A stretch of 64,000 nucleotides of DNA, taken from contig NC_083337.1 of assembly GCF_019175385.1 (NCBI RefSeq), forward strand, positions 49,700,938 through 49,764,937. Reading direction: 5' to 3'. The notes under the pieces were generated by a model that ran no database searches, was not told the DNA's origin, and was given only the letters and a program-made list of their open reading frames with translations. Of the stretch, positions 1 through 12,830 are shown one piece after another. This stretch comes from Lycium barbarum. Lineage: Eukaryota > Streptophyta > Magnoliopsida > Solanales > Solanaceae. A program made the position numbers and the translations under genes. The stretch's first letter is position 1. The number at the start of each line of letters is the position of its first letter.

Positions 1-667
1 TATGACGGGACAGGGCCCCGCCGTACCCAAAATAACCATAAACACGAAATCATATACACCAGAGGGTTCTGTACCGAAAGTATGGGCTCCGGATCAAAGG
101 AGCACTCCAAGCAGCAGACTGTGTACCCTAGGCTGGCGGATCACCACAATAAGCGTATGTACCTGCGGGCATGAAATGCAGCCCCCGAACAAAGGGGGTC
201 AGTACGGAATATGTACTGAGTATGTAAAGCATGGAATACAGAAATCAGAACTATAGTCGAAACAAGCGGTAAAAGAATGAGTACATGGTCCAGAATATCA
301 AATCACTCACTCCCCAGACCCAGATCATACAGATCATCACAAATCATACAAACCGATATGACCTGTCAAAAGGGTTGCCAAACGTACAGGGTTTCCAAAC
401 ACAACTTATGCCTACCTAGCTCATGTGTCAGCCGGAATGTATGACATACATAATACTCAGATGCCGTCATATATAAAAAAGAATATGGGACTTACCGGGT
501 ACTCAGATGATATAGTATACCGGTTGGAATACAGGACGTACAGAGTATCAGAACTTACTTTCCAGACGTAGATCACACATAGTGCACATTATAGTCATAT
601 GCCATATCAGAACGCCATAGCGTATCGGATCAAACGCTGCAACCTGGGAATCATATGATGTTTACAA

Positions 668-1000
668 GAAGTGTGCCACCTCGAGCTCAGCCCAGTACAG
701 TGGTCACACCATACATAAACGTATCGTATCAGGCGGCGTATAGCCAGAGTATATCATATCAGATCATATCATATCATATAGGAACACGCGTCTACAAGGG
801 GTATGCCACCTCGAGCTCGGCCCAGTACAGTGGTCATCCCATGCAGAAACTGCCCGTTTTTCCCGCTCGAGCTCTGCCCAGTACACGGGTCACGGATCAG
901 TCTCGGGAGCTCGAGCTCTGCCCAGTACACTCCCAACGCGTCCGCCTGGTATCAGATTATGTAGCGCAGATACTGTCCGCTTTGGGGATCGAGCTCAGCC
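668..1000. repeat. Degenerate tandem repeat inside LTR C
   Basis: Five imperfect copies of a word close to CTCGAGCTCnGCCCAGTACA occur at irregular spacing (about 679, 809, 866, 909 and 990), some followed by GTGGTC or a related string. The equivalent part of the sister LTRs carries no such array, so the array arose within this copy or its sublineage. Confidence 0.7.
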
Positions 1001-1474
1001 CAGACCACCCCTCACGGTTTTATTTCAGAACACTGTAGACAACATAGGGGAACAGCGCACGATAACATATCCTGGCCCGACTCAGTGAATAGACATGCTA
1101 AGGCGCGCACGAGCAGAGTAGTGAGAAACCAGATGCACATGGAAACCAAGACTCGACAGACAAGTGTCCTTACAGATACCTGGAGGCTCGGAACAGATTT
1201 CAGGTCAATCCAACGTAGTATGAGAAAGTTACGAGCGTTTGAAGTACAGAACGCTTCGTAAGCGTTTCAGAAGCCTTTTTCGGAGAATCAGAGTCATAGT
1301 CATACCAGGCACCTTCAGATGTCCTTACGAATCAGATCAAACAGAGATTTTGGAACCATATGTACATACAGAAAGATCATGAGCGTTTTTGGTACCGGAA
1401 CCTCTTCGGGCACTTCTAAGCAATCCGATGTCGTATACGAAAGTTGGAGACGCTAAAGTTTACAAAAAACATTC

Positions 1475-1745
1475 ATATTGGATACTCACATCAGAGTACT
1501 TGTATCAGACTACTCATAGTAGAATACTTATAATAGAACACTTACATCAAAATCTTGTTTCAAAATGCTTATGTCGAATACTTATTTCAGAAGACTCATA
1601 TCATAATACTTTATCCGGATACTTATATCAAAATACTTACATCAGATTACTTATATCAAAATATTTATATCGGGATACTTATATCAAAATACTTCTAGCG
1701 GAGTACTTGTATCGGAACACCTATGCCCGGATACTCATGTCAACA
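1475..1745. repeat. Degenerate ~16-bp minisatellite inside LTR C
   Basis: About sixteen diverged copies of a unit close to ATACTTATATCAAAAT follow each other. The array happens to stay open in one frame, giving a leucine/isoleucine/tyrosine-rich reading frame of 127 codons. I read that as a by-product of the repeat, not a gene. Confidence 0.75.
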
Positions 1746-3770
1746 AAAGGGCATACGGTCGAATTGTCATAGTGCGCGTGATCAATAACCGGCCCGGGAA
1801 CCGGTGAACGATATCGTAATAAAGGGGCACGAGCAGAGTCATGAGCGACTAATACAATTTATAAATCGAAATAGTTATAAAACTTGATATAATCATATAT
1901 CAGCCCATTAGTCAAACTAGTTCGAACAATTGGTCAATACAGGATTTAATTCACGAAATTACTTTCAAAGTTACATCTATAGTTCAAAATGTAATTTACA
2001 ACGTCAGGGACAGTCAAGACATTATTCTATGATAGCCAAAGTCATAACAATAATCTTTTTCCAACACTATACAAAAATACGCCTATTAGAACAAACAAAG
2101 GAGTCTCGGGATTAGTGGGCCCACCTCGGGTCATGTCGAGGGGGCGGACCTGAATCACAAGTATTAGGATTTATGGAATCATCAATGGAAGTTTCGAAGC
2201 TATTCTATTACATTTACCAAAGTTTCGGACGTTTGATCATTTTCCAACAAAATGTGAGGTTTTCTAATTCAATTAGATTGAATGAATAGTACTCAAATTC
2301 AAATTCGAATTTCCATGAACGGAATTGTCCCCGAGGCTCAAGTATCGACCTAGTATACTTAGGACATGCCAAAAGAAGGAATGGGTTAGCTTTACATACC
2401 TTACGTGCGTCTTTCGCTCGCTTAAACTCAAATCCCGTTTCGCCCGGAATCTACAAATGATCAAAGTTACCAATTGTAAGTTATGGATTCTAAGGATTCA
2501 ACTTAAAGTTATAGTTGTCTACCGAAATTTCGGCAGCACCTCCCCTGTAAATATAGCACCCCCGAGAATCATCTCGGCTCAAATAGCAGCAACAACAACC
2601 CAACAACATCAACAATGTCACAATCATCACAAAAATGCATTATCTCCTCAATAGTCTACTTTTCTATATAGTTTACAACTTCCATCCCACTTTCCATTAT
2701 CCAACTAACATCAACATTTTCCATATTCATTAGCTAGTTCAAGATCATCCAAATACATTCAATAGCATTCCAAACAATATTCATGAATTCAAGTATTCCC
2801 GCTAATTCATATTCCATCCGATGTTTCTACAAACGTAACGAAACTTCCAACTCACATTGTTTTCCTTCCTAACTCTTTAACAACAACAAAAATTCACATT
2901 TGAATCTTACTTCCATACTTATACAAAAATCTTACAAAATTTACATAATTTCTCATAATTACCTACAAGCAAATTCAAGGCTAATTCAAGTCATTAAACC
3001 TTCATTTGTGTCACAATGGTCACAACGACGCAATTAACGAGCTAAATAAAATTTAACTAACCGCTTTCTACCAACACCATGGCACACGGCCATACACCAC
3101 CCTACACACACACACACGGCTTCACACACATATCACAACTCCATAATTTTCATCAAATTCTAATCATTATAACATATATACTTATTGCATAACATAAAAC
3201 ATAGAATTCATACCTTCCCTTCACATTCCAACTTTCCCGCAAACGTGGTTCTTTCGCTAAACTAATTATACCACGTCGAAGAGCGTATTGAGCTTGTTAA
3301 TAATTCAAGAAAGACAAGATTTTTGGAATGAAATCAAAGGCTAGGAATTTTTTTCTTTCCTCTTTCTCTAGGGCCGAATGCCCTATCTTTTTGTGGTGTT
3401 CTTCAATTTTTGTGATTGTTCTTGAATTTTCTTGAACATTATCTCCTTTTATATTAATTTGTCACATGACTTAGTCACATGACAAATTAATAACATGGGC
3501 TTGGGCTAGCTTCATGGCCGGCCACCCCTATAAATTTGGGCCTCAATTTTCTATTTTTTTTTAGCCCATCTTGTTAGAATTCTCGTTTTGTAATTCCCGA
3601 AACTAATTTCCGAAATTCCAATTTTGCCCTTGGCCTTCCCCGATGTCTCCGCGTCAACACTTTTCATACACAACAACATATAGGTCCGATGAAATCAAAA
3701 TGTGGCCTTATTCTTTACAAGTCACAATTACTCCAAATTTTCCGAATACGCGAAAACACGGGATATAACA

Positions 3771-4159
3771 ATCTTGATAGCCATTATTGTAATATATGGA
3801 AAACATTAACCGAATAGAATCTATGAGATAAAGTGAAAAGAATGGTACAGATGTTACGAAATAAACTAAGATTCATTTTGCTACCGGTTGAGATTGGAAG
3901 ATTCTAATACGACGATGGTTGGAAAGAAAAGAGAATGATTGAGTGGAAGGATATAATTATTAAAAGGTAAATTGCTATATTAATTACGTTATCTGAGTGT
4001 CAGCTATTGGATAAGATGGTGTACTATGTAATTATGATTCTGTTAAGGCTTCGTACGAAGATAACCAAGTTGTAGATCAGAAAGAAAAGATACGAATATG
4101 GTGTAAGTATGACTCCAAAGAGGGGTAACGAAGGAGAGTGAGCAAAGTAAGTGTACATG
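3771..4159. other. Unassigned sequence between LTR C and pol remnant
   Basis: This AT-rich stretch lies just left of the recognisable pol remnant of element B and is probably decayed RT sequence of that element, but no RT motif survives. Nothing else is seen. Confidence 0.4.
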
Positions 4160-6235
4160 CAAACAACTGACATACAGAAGACTGAAGCGATAAAGGACTG
4201 GCTTAGGCCTTAGATATCGACAGAAATATGTAGTTCTCTGAGAATGGTCAGATTATGGCCTATATTCCTCGGCAGCAGACCGCACGAGGGAAAGTTAATT
4301 CGCTCATGATCTAGAATTAGCTACAGTAATTCATGCTTTAAAGGTATAGCGGTATTACGCACATGGGGTCCGCGTTGATATTTACACGGGCCCTAAGAGC
4401 CTCCAGTATATTCTAAGCCAAAAGGAGCCGAATTCGCGGCAGAAAAGATGGTTCGAATTATTGAAAGATTATGATGTTAATATTTTGTGCCACCCTAGAC
4501 GGGTTGACGTTGTGACAAACGCACTTAGTCGTGAACCTATGGACGGCATTGACCGACCTACATTCGGAAACAAAGAATTGGTTTGTAAAACTCATCAGTC
4601 GGCTAGCCTGGGAGTCCGTTTGGTCGGTTCTGAGGATATTGGAATTTTCGTCTGAGAAGTTGCAGAATTATCGATTATAGAAGAAGTAAAAATAGCGTCA
4701 ATTTGAGGGGACTATTCTGGTATGGTATAGAGATACGACCTCTGACAATGAAAAAGACCCAGTTCGAGGTTTTACCGGATGAGTGTTGTTATACCGAGGT
4801 AGATTAGGGATGCCCAACGTCGTAAGGCTGCAACGGCCAATTCTGAGCGGAGCGCATAATGTTTGGTATTCTGTTTATCCTGAATCCACTAGAAGGTACC
4901 ATGACCTCGGACGTCTATATTAATGGAATGACATGAAACAGGACGTCGCAAGGCTCCTTGCCCAGTGCCCGAATTGTCAGCAAGTCAAAATTGAGCATCA
5001 GAAACCGGGCAGATTATTTCAGGGAATGGAAATTCTGATTTGGAAGTGGGAGATAATTAATATGGATCTCATTACGGATTTGCATCACACTCCGTGGAAG
5101 TATGATTTCCAGATGGGATATGGTTAACAGGCTGACAAAATCAGTCCAATTTCTTCCCGTCGGAACCACCTACTCAGCTGAGAATTATGTCGGACTATAT
5201 GTATTAAAGGGATAGTGAGACTCCACGGAGTTCCTATATCTATCGTCTCTGACAAAGGTACTCAGTTTATGACTAATTTCTGGAGATTTGTTTTCAGGAA
5301 GGATTAGGGGCTCAGATAAGTCTGAGCACAGTATTCCACCCTCAGAGCGACAGACAGGCCGAGCACACTATACAGACGCGAGAAGATATGCTGCGGACCT
5401 GTATTATTGATTTCGTTGGTAGCTGGGATGATCGTCCACCATTGATCGAGTTTGCTTATAATAACAGCTACTATTCTAGCATCCAGATGGCCCCTATGAG
5501 GCTTTGTATGGCAGAAAATTCAGGTCACTGATCGGCTAGTTCGATACCGGCGGAGCAGAATTAATCGGTCCAGGTATGACCCAGCAGGCTGTTGATAAAG
5601 TGAAACCTATCCGAGGGAGATAATTAGCAACTTAGAGTCGGCAGAAATCGTGTGCTGATATACGACGTCGACCCTTGGAATTTCAGCTTAGTGATTGGGT
5701 GTTTTTGGAAGTATCAACTATGAAAGGTGTAATGTGATTCGGCAAAAAGAGTAAGCTCAGTCCGCAATATATCGGACATTATCAGATTATTTAAAGGATT
5801 GAGAATGTCACTTACGAGCGAGATCTACCATTTGATCTTGAAATGGTACATCCGGCATTTCATGTATCCATGTTCCGTAAATGTGTTGGTGATCCCTTCA
5901 GAACATTTCCAGTGAACATATTCAAGTGACGGAAGAATTGTCTGATGAAGAACAATCTGTAATTATTCCGAATCGCCAGGCGCAGAGATTACGCCCTAAA
6001 GATATACCCCTATTAAGGTCTTATGGTAAAAAGCAATGACCTTGGAAAGAGAGGACGGAATGAAAAAAAAAAAGAGGTGTCCTCGCCTATTTCTTATGCC
6101 CACAGGTAATCTAAATTCCTTACTTGATTATATTCAGGGACGAATGTGTATCAATTGTGCGGGCCGTAAAAGAAGCTCCCCCGAAGTACTTACAGACCCT
6201 ATAAGACTAATCTAACATTCGAGGACGAATGTTCT
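4160..6235 (+). pseudogene. Decayed Ty3/gypsy pol (RT tail, RNase H, integrase, chromodomain), element B
   Basis: Six-frame reading shows scattered pieces of one pol. A short RT-thumb piece (TEAIKDWLRP, about 4170) is followed by RNase H (LLKDYDVNILCHP near 4465), the integrase zinc-binding region (CPNCQQVKIEHQKPG near 4970), integrase core pieces around 5230-5500, and the C-terminal segment before the chromodomain (LEMVHP-AFHVSMFRKCVGDP near 5850). The order matches a Tekay/Del chromovirus and aligns piece by piece with elements A and D in this window. Frameshifts and stops occur every 100-200 bp and most of RT is missing, so no protein can be made. It belongs to the LTR that follows directly, as the polypurine tract shows. 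This is the oldest-looking gypsy coding remnant in the window. Confidence 0.85.
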
Positions 6236-6248
6236 AAAGGGGGGAGGA
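6236..6248 (+). promoter_or_regulatory. Polypurine tract of element B
   Basis: AAAGGGGGGAGGA lies directly before the LTR start TGTTGTATCC and just after the conserved ATTCGAGGACGAATGTTC. It would prime plus-strand DNA synthesis. Element D has the same arrangement on the other strand at 58406-58418. Confidence 0.85.
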
Positions 6249-6567
6249 TGTTGTATCCCGTATTTTTGCGTATTCGGGAAAATTCGAAATAATTTTGATT
6301 TATAAGGAATAAGGTCATTTGGTGATTTGAACTAGTATATGTGTGTGTTGTTCATGAAAAATATTGATGTGGAAGTGCGGAGGAAGGCCAAGGGCAAAAT
6401 TGGAATTTTGGAAATTAGTTTCGGGAATTACAAAACGAGAATTATCACTAATTGGGCTCAAAATAAAAGATGAAAATTGAGGCCCAAAATGAGGTGGGTG
6501 GCCGGCCAAGCACCATGGCCCAACCCCTCATTTTAATTAATTTTCCATGTGCCATAATTCACATAAG

Positions 6568-6607
<40 letters not shown>

Positions 6608-9322
6608 TCCTTATCCCTTAGAAGCTTCATGATATTAACAAGGAGCAAAACAAGAACAATAAGAGCTAAGCAAAGGGGCCATTCGGCCATAGCTCCAAGA
6701 AATCACCATAAAAAATCTTCCTCCAAAAAATTGTATCTTGTGATTTTCCTACTAAATTGAGTGTCCTCTACAACATGGTGCAATTGTTTGGGAGAATAGA
6801 GCACTAGTTCCTTCAAAATGACAACATGTTTAGGTGAAGGTGATTGGAGAAAAAGGTAAGAATTTATTCCATGTTATTGTGTTATGAAGGTTTGTTTGTG
6901 TTATAGTATATGGAAATGAGTAGAATTCATGAAAAAATGGAAGTTTGCAAAGTGGGTGTGGAATATAGAATGTGGCCGTGTGTATATATACATTGTATGC
7001 TTATGGTGGATTGAATTTATGTTGTATTCTAGTTGTGTGTAGGATGGAATTCATATTAAGAATGAAAGTGGAATGAATTTGATGGAAGATGGAAAAATTG
7101 AATGTTGGCCGCGTGGTATTTGAAGTTGGAATGAGAATGAATTAATTTGGTTTAACATGTTAGTTGTGTTATTGTGATGCTTGCAATGTAAATGAAGATG
7201 AAATGATATAAGTTTGCATTGAAATGGAATGTAGAAGTTTATGTCGTTTTAGTATGATTTTATGACATTATGAAAATGGAGTTGTTAAGGTGCAAATTAT
7301 GATAATTGTTGATGAGTTTGGGATATGGAAGCGTGTTAGGAATAAGTATGTTAAAAGATTAGAAGTTTTAAACGAATTTTGGTTTTGGTGGAACTTTTAT
7401 ACACTTTACGGAATAATGTGAAATGGTTCCGAATCGTATGTAAATGGTCTTAAGTTAGTTAATGAATATGGAAATGTTGATATTAGTTTGAAATTATTAA
7501 GTTGCAATGGAAGTTGTTGGACTATGTGGAAAGGAAGACTAGTTATGTTATAATGTATTTTATGATGATTGTTGATGTTGTTGGTATTGTTGTGTTGCCG
7601 TTGTTGATGTTTTGGGCCGAGTTGAATTCTCGGGGGTGTTATATGTATAGGGGAAGTGCTGCCGAAATTTCGGTAGACAAATGCATAGTTAAATGAATTC
7701 TTGGAGTCTTGAAATTCTTAATTGGTAACTTTGACCATTTGCAGATTCTGAGCGAAACGAGATTTGAGTTTTGACGAGCGTAAGACGCACGAAAGGTATG
7801 TAAGGCTACCCCATTCCTTCTTTTGGCATGTCCTAGGTATACTAGGTCGATATCGGAGCCCTGGGGGCAATTCTGTTCTTGGAAATCCGAATTAGAAATT
7901 GGGTACTATTCATCCAATTCAATTGAAGCATAAAACTCTCATTTGTGTTACAAAGTGATCTAATGCCCGAAATTTTTGTAAATGTATTCGAATCGCTTCG
8001 GAACCTTCATGTATGATTCCATAGACCCCAAATGTCCGTGATTCATGTCCGCCACCTCGACTTGACCCGAGGTGGGCCCGCTAACCCCGAGACTCTTCTG
8101 TTTGTTCTATTAGTCTCATTTTTGTATAATGTCGGTAAAGGACTTTTGTTTATGAATTTGGCTATCGTAAAATAATGTTTGGATCGCCACGATATCCTAA
8201 ACTATATTTTGAACCATAATTACCATTTTGGAAATATTTTTGTGAAATGAACCCCGCTTTGATTAATTGTTCGAACTATTTTGACTAATGAGTCAACATA
8301 TGATTTTATCAAGTTTGCAAAAGTATTTTGATATATAAATTGCATTGTCAGCTCACGACTCCGCTCGTGCCCTTATTATGACTTCGTTCACTGGTTCCCG
8401 GGTCGGTTATGATTCGTGCGCCCTATAATTAATTCGGCCGTATGCTGTGTTACGGTTCCCGAGACCTCGCCATAGGGCCGGGTTCCGTTTGGAGTTATGC
8501 TGTGATATGCCTGGCGATATGCTATGATGATATGTGTGTTCGGGGATGTACGGAGATTTGAACCTTCTGGTGTTATGCTGTGTGTGGCACCAGCGTCGGA
8601 GTGGTGATCACGTTCCTGATCTTTGCATGATTTTATCTGCATTATGTATATATATGTTTTGTTACAGATTTTGATATACTGGTCAGTATTCCCCTTTTGT
8701 ATCCGGTTTGTTTTTCAGTTGTGATTTACATTTCTGTACTCTATGCTTTACATACTCAGTACATCTTTCGTACTGACCCCCTTTCTTCGGGGGCTGCGTT
8801 TCATGCCCGCAGGTACAGAGATCAGTGATCTGCCAGTGTAGGCCACACGTTCTGCTATTACAGAGTGCTCCTTTGATCCGGAGCCCATATGTCGGTATAA
8901 ATCTTTTGTGATGTATATGTATCGGTATATTTGACTATTTGGGGTACGGCGGGGCCCTGTCCCGTCATATGTTTTCGTTTTGTATTTGTAGAGGCGTGTA
9001 GTCATGTTTGTGGGTCGAGGGTCCAATATGTGTCTGTTTGATTACGATTTGTGTCTTAATGCGGTCCGTCTGTTATGGTGGCCAAAATGGCCCTTATGTT
9101 TATATTTGTACATATGATCGGCGACGTGCATTCCGCCGCTTTTATTTGTTCCGATATGATATTTTGGTATGCGACCGCTTAAGACAAGTTTTGTTTTAAA
9201 TTATGTTTAAAATAACTATTATGAAATCTGAGTTAAGTTTTGATTTGACGATTTGGCTCGTATGTCCGTTTGGGGTGCCCAAGTAGGGCGCCAGTCGCGG
9301 CCCACGGGGATGGGTCGTGACA
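6249..9322 (+). repeat. 3' LTR of element B (chromovirus, 3.07 kb)
   Basis: It starts TGTTGTATCCCGTA right after the polypurine tract and ends GGGTCGTGACA at 9322. It contains a (TA)n microsatellite at about 6573-6604, a splice-donor-like AAAGGTATGTAAGGCTA near 7792 and the double hairpin at 8757-8794. Its orientation is opposite to the coding strand of element A, whose RNase H it interrupts; the first A bases after it are AATTC. It is therefore not the partner of the LTR at 12831-15857, although the two belong to the same family. Confidence 0.85.
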
Positions 9323-11414
9323 AATTCTTTCTTATCAGGCTGTACATCAGTCAAACTGCCCATGGACTTGCGGCTAAGTGCATCCGCTACCACATTGGCT
9401 TTCCCAGGATGATACAAAATATCAACGTCATAATCTTTCAATAATTCAAGCCATCTTCTCTGCCGCAAATTTAGTTCCTTCTGTTTAAAGATATACTGGA
9501 GACTCTTATGGTCCGTATAAATATCAACGTGGACCCCATATAAGTAGTGCAGCCAAATCTTCAAAGCATGAATCACCGCGGCCAATTCTAAATCATGAGT
9601 GGGATAATTTCTTTCGTGCGGTCTGAGCTGCCGGGAAGCATAGGCTATGACTCGACCGTGCTGCATCAACACACAACCTATCCCGATACCAGAAGCATCC
9701 CGATACCAGAAGCATCACAATAAACGACGTACCCGTCTGACCCTTCTGGAAGAGCTAACACTGGAGCTGTAATTAATTTTTCCTTCAGCATCTGGAAACT
9801 GCGCTCACAGGCATCAGTCAACTGAAATTTTACTGCTTTTTGAGTGAGCTTCATTAATGGTGCCGCGATAGAAGCAAAATTCTCCACAAATCTTCTGTAA
9901 TATCCGGCTAACCCCAGAAAACTGCGTACCTCTGTCGGTGTAGTAGGCCTAGGCCAATTCTGTACAGCTTCAATCTTCTGTGTATCGACCCGAATGCCAT
10001 CTGCTCCGACAATATGCCCTAAGAAAGCCACAGAGGTTAACCAGAATTCACATTTGGAAAATTTAGCATATAATTTCTGTTGCCGAAGTGTGCCAAGTAC
10101 TGTCCTCAAATGGTCTGAATGCTCCTCTGCTGATCGTGAATAAACCAAAATATCATCAATAAATACAATCACGAACATATCAAGAAACGATCGGAATACC
10201 CGATTCATCAAATCCATGAATACCGCTGGAGCATTAGTCAGCCCAAAAGACATCACTCTGAATTCATAATGCCCGTACCAGGTCCTGAAAGCAGTCTTTG
10301 GAATATCTAACTCTCGTACCCATACCTGATGGTAGCCCGAACGTAAATCTATCTTCGAAAAGTATTTGGCACCCTGCAACTGATCAAATAAATCGTCAAT
10401 CCGGGGAAGGGGATATTTATTCTTTATAGTCACCTTGTTTAATTGTCTGTAGTCAATACACATCCGCAGTGACCCATCTTTCTTTCTGACAAATAATACC
10501 GGCGCTCCCCAGGGTGATGTACTGGGTCTGATGAAGCCTTTGTCTAATAGATCTTTCAGCTGCTCCTTTAATTCTTTTAGTTCTACCGGTGCCATTCTGT
10601 ATGGAGGAATAGATATGGGCTGCATATCTGGCAACAAATCTATCGTGAAATCTATCTCCCGTTCAGGGGGGAGACCTGAAAGCTCATCTGGGAATACATC
10701 GAGAAATTCATTAACAACTGGAACTAACTGGAGAGTGGGTGTCTCGGCCTTGGTATCGTGTACACGGACCAAATAATAGATATAGCCTTTCTGAATCATC
10801 TTCTTAGCTTTGAGGTATGAAATAAACTTACCCCTCGGCGACGCTGTACTCCCTGACCACTCTATAACTGGTTCCCCTGGAAACTGGAAACGAACTACCT
10901 TTTTCTGGCAGTCAACATTAGCATAACAGGAAGCTAACCAGTCTATACCCATAATGACATCGAATTCCAGCATGTCTAACTCTACCAAATCAGCTTTAGT
11001 GCAACGATCATATATGATAACAGAACAATCTTTATATACCTGCCTCGCTATAATAAAATCCCCAACCGGTGTAGCCACTTCAAATGGTTCTATAGGTTCG
11101 GGTGTTATTCCAATTTTACTAGCAACGAGTGGGGAGATATATGATAAGGTAGAGCCAGGATCAATCAATGCATATACAGATCGGGAGAAACCAGTAATGT
11201 ACCTGTAACAACATTTGGCGAAGCCTCCTGATCCGGGCGGCTAGCCAATGCATATATGCGGTTCGAAGGACCGCTAGAATCTGAAACACTGCCACGGCCT
11301 CGACCGCGGCCCGCCGGTGCCGGCAAACCCCGCCCTGCAGGGCGCATAGCTGTGGGAGTAGAAGATGAACCAGCGGCTGATCCCGTCGGCTGAACTGTAC
11401 TACCAGGACCACTC
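9323..11414 (-). pseudogene. Ty3/gypsy protease-RT-RNase H (element A), truncated
   Basis: Read on the minus strand, a protease active-site motif ([11 protein letters not shown], near 11165) is followed by a long RT reading frame to 9678, with the fingers/palm motifs [26 protein letters not shown] and the catalytic FIDDILVYS. RNase H follows, from YCDASGIG to DALSRKSM. Protease and gag are out of frame by a small indel near 11170. RT and RNase H are put out of frame by a 17-bp tandem duplication at about 9680-9714 (ATCCCGATACCAGAAGC twice). The frame ends at 9323, where the 3' LTR of element B was inserted, so integrase, chromodomain and 3' LTR are absent. The RT is otherwise well preserved, which makes A younger than B's pol remnant looks. 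It encodes chromovirus replication enzymes by family; it is not functional here. Confidence 0.92.
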
Positions 11415-12626
11415 GCCATCGGACAATCTCGCATAACATGGCCCTGACGGCCGCAGGAAAACAAGATCCGGTGGCTCGGTAGCACTCCCCCGGATGCGAT
11501 CTCCAACAATACGAACAACGGGGCCTGGGTGGTCTGGACTGGCTGGAACCCCTGGTCGTCTGCGAACCTGATGCTCTGGAACTCTGACCGGCCCCAGATG
11601 GTCCTGCACTGTCAAATCGTCTACTGGCGGACTGTGTACCCCGGCCTGACGAAGGAGGATATCTACCCGACTGCTGTGACTGAGGCTGCCCGCCTCGAAA
11701 ATCTCCAGAATATCCCGCGGATCTGGCCTTTTTGGGCGGCCTCCTATCACGATCTCTGCCCGACCGGTCCTCTCTGTGCCGGTCCTCCATACCCTGTGCG
11801 TAGGCCTGTAACAGGGCGATGTCCATATCAGTCTGCGATGCCATCGCCATGCAGCTGTCAACTAAGTAACGGTCCAGCCCTATCACGTACCGGTGCATCC
11901 GGTCAGCCATATCTGTTACTATCGCAGGTGCATATCGAGCCAGGGAATCAAACTCCAAATTATACTCACGAACACTCCGACCCCTCTGCCGCAGCTGCAA
12001 AAATCGATCAACCCGCGCCTGCCGTAATTCCGGGGGCAGAAAGTGGCAGAGAAAAGCGGCCACAAACTCATCCCAAGTAGCTGGGGGAGCACCCTCACCT
12101 CTAGACAGCTCCCAGGACTCATACTAATTAGCCGCAATATCTCGTAATCTGTGCGAGGCTAACTCAACGGACTCAGTCTCTGAGGCCCTGACCAGTCCCA
12201 ATGAGCGCCTCATCCCCCGAATGAAGTCCTGGGGATCCTCCTCGGGCTTAGACCCGAAAAACTCTGGGGGACCACATGTCAGAAAATCACGAACCCTCAG
12301 GCTATCACGCTTGTCATCATCATCATCACCTCTCAGCCCGCGTCTGCGAGCCTGTCCCGCTACCAAAGTCATCAGTAACTGTACCGCATCCCTCAACGTC
12401 CTATCCTCCGCCCCTGGATGAGGAGCTGGAGGCTTGGGCGCTGGAGCCTCTGGAGCTAATGATGGGCCTGCTCCAGGCTCCTCCGGTGGTGGTGTGGCTG
12501 AAGCCTCTGACTGAAGTACAACACCGGGCATAATCTGAGCACGAGCCCGGGTAACTCTCGGCATCTGACTAGTCTCTCCCATCATGCCTTGCCCTTCTGG
12601 GCAGCCGTTGCCTTCTTCGGAGGCAT
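11415..12626 (-). pseudogene. Ty3/gypsy gag (element A), broken
   Basis: The best start is the ATG at 12626, because the opening MPPKKATAAQKGKA matches the gag start of element E at 62780. A frameshift near 12586 follows, then a Pro-rich linker, the conserved capsid block (PPEFFGSKPEEDPQDF, ETESVELASHRLRD), a TAG at about 12124 where relatives have Trp, and the second capsid block (VDRFLQLRQRGRSVREY). A Gly/Arg/Ser-rich tail leads to two Cys-rich knuckles, the second being CFSCGRQGHVMRDC. A one-base loss in a T run near 11460 shifts the frame inside that knuckle. Gag would form the virus-like particle. Upstream lie the PBS and the 5' LTR in the expected order. Confidence 0.9.
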
Positions 12627-12814
12627 CACTGAAAAACACAACAATCAATCAGAAAAGAGTCATCCTAATAGCACGGTTCTATCGCACGATCTAAGATTCA
12701 AAGAAAGGTAACACCCTAAATGTCCTGTAGCCTCCTGTTTATAGATGTGGTGCACGACACACCGATAAACAAGACTCTACGAGACACGGCCTGTAGACAT
12801 TCCGAGGACAAATC
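12627..12814 (-). other. 5' leader of element A
   Basis: This leader lies between the PBS and the gag start and has no ORF of note. It shares words with the leader of element E (for example CGTGCGATAGAACC and the CTGTAGCCTC stretch), as expected for two members of one clade. Confidence 0.6.
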
Positions 12815-12826
12815 GCTCTGATACCA
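12815..12826 (-). promoter_or_regulatory. Primer binding site, initiator-Met tRNA type
   Basis: On the minus strand TGGTATCAGAGC lies four bases from the LTR end. This is the standard plant PBS complementary to the 3' end of initiator methionine tRNA. It fixes the LTR at 12831-15857 as the 5' LTR of element A. Confidence 0.9.
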
Positions 12827-12830
12827 CTTT

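Larger units (their letters stand above)
1..3770 (-). repeat. Ty3/gypsy chromovirus-type LTR (element C), truncated by window edge
   Basis: On the minus strand this begins TGTTATATCCCGTG at 3770 and runs off the left edge. It shares its start, the GGCCGGCCA-containing stretch near 3520, the splice-donor-like word near 2397 and the double hairpin at 182-218 with the LTRs at 6249-9322 and 12831-15857. It is longer than those two (more than 3770 bp against about 3050 bp), partly because of internal tandem repeats at about 668-1000 and 1475-1745. It interrupts the plus-strand pol remnant to its right; the flanking five bases are ATCTT. The body of element C, or the partner flank of a solo LTR, lies outside the window. 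Confidence 0.8.

Noticed and set aside
1475..1745. Regular repeats suggesting a CRISPR-like array
   Set aside because: Repeat units are contiguous and diverged with no spacers, and the DNA is plant nuclear.
655..1772. Two 127-codon frames in the left LTR (655-1038 and 1389-1772)
   Set aside because: They coincide with degenerate tandem repeats and lie inside an LTR; no domain.
10531..12533. Plus-strand frames opposite element A gag-pol
   Set aside because: Shadows of the minus-strand coding sequence; no independent domain.
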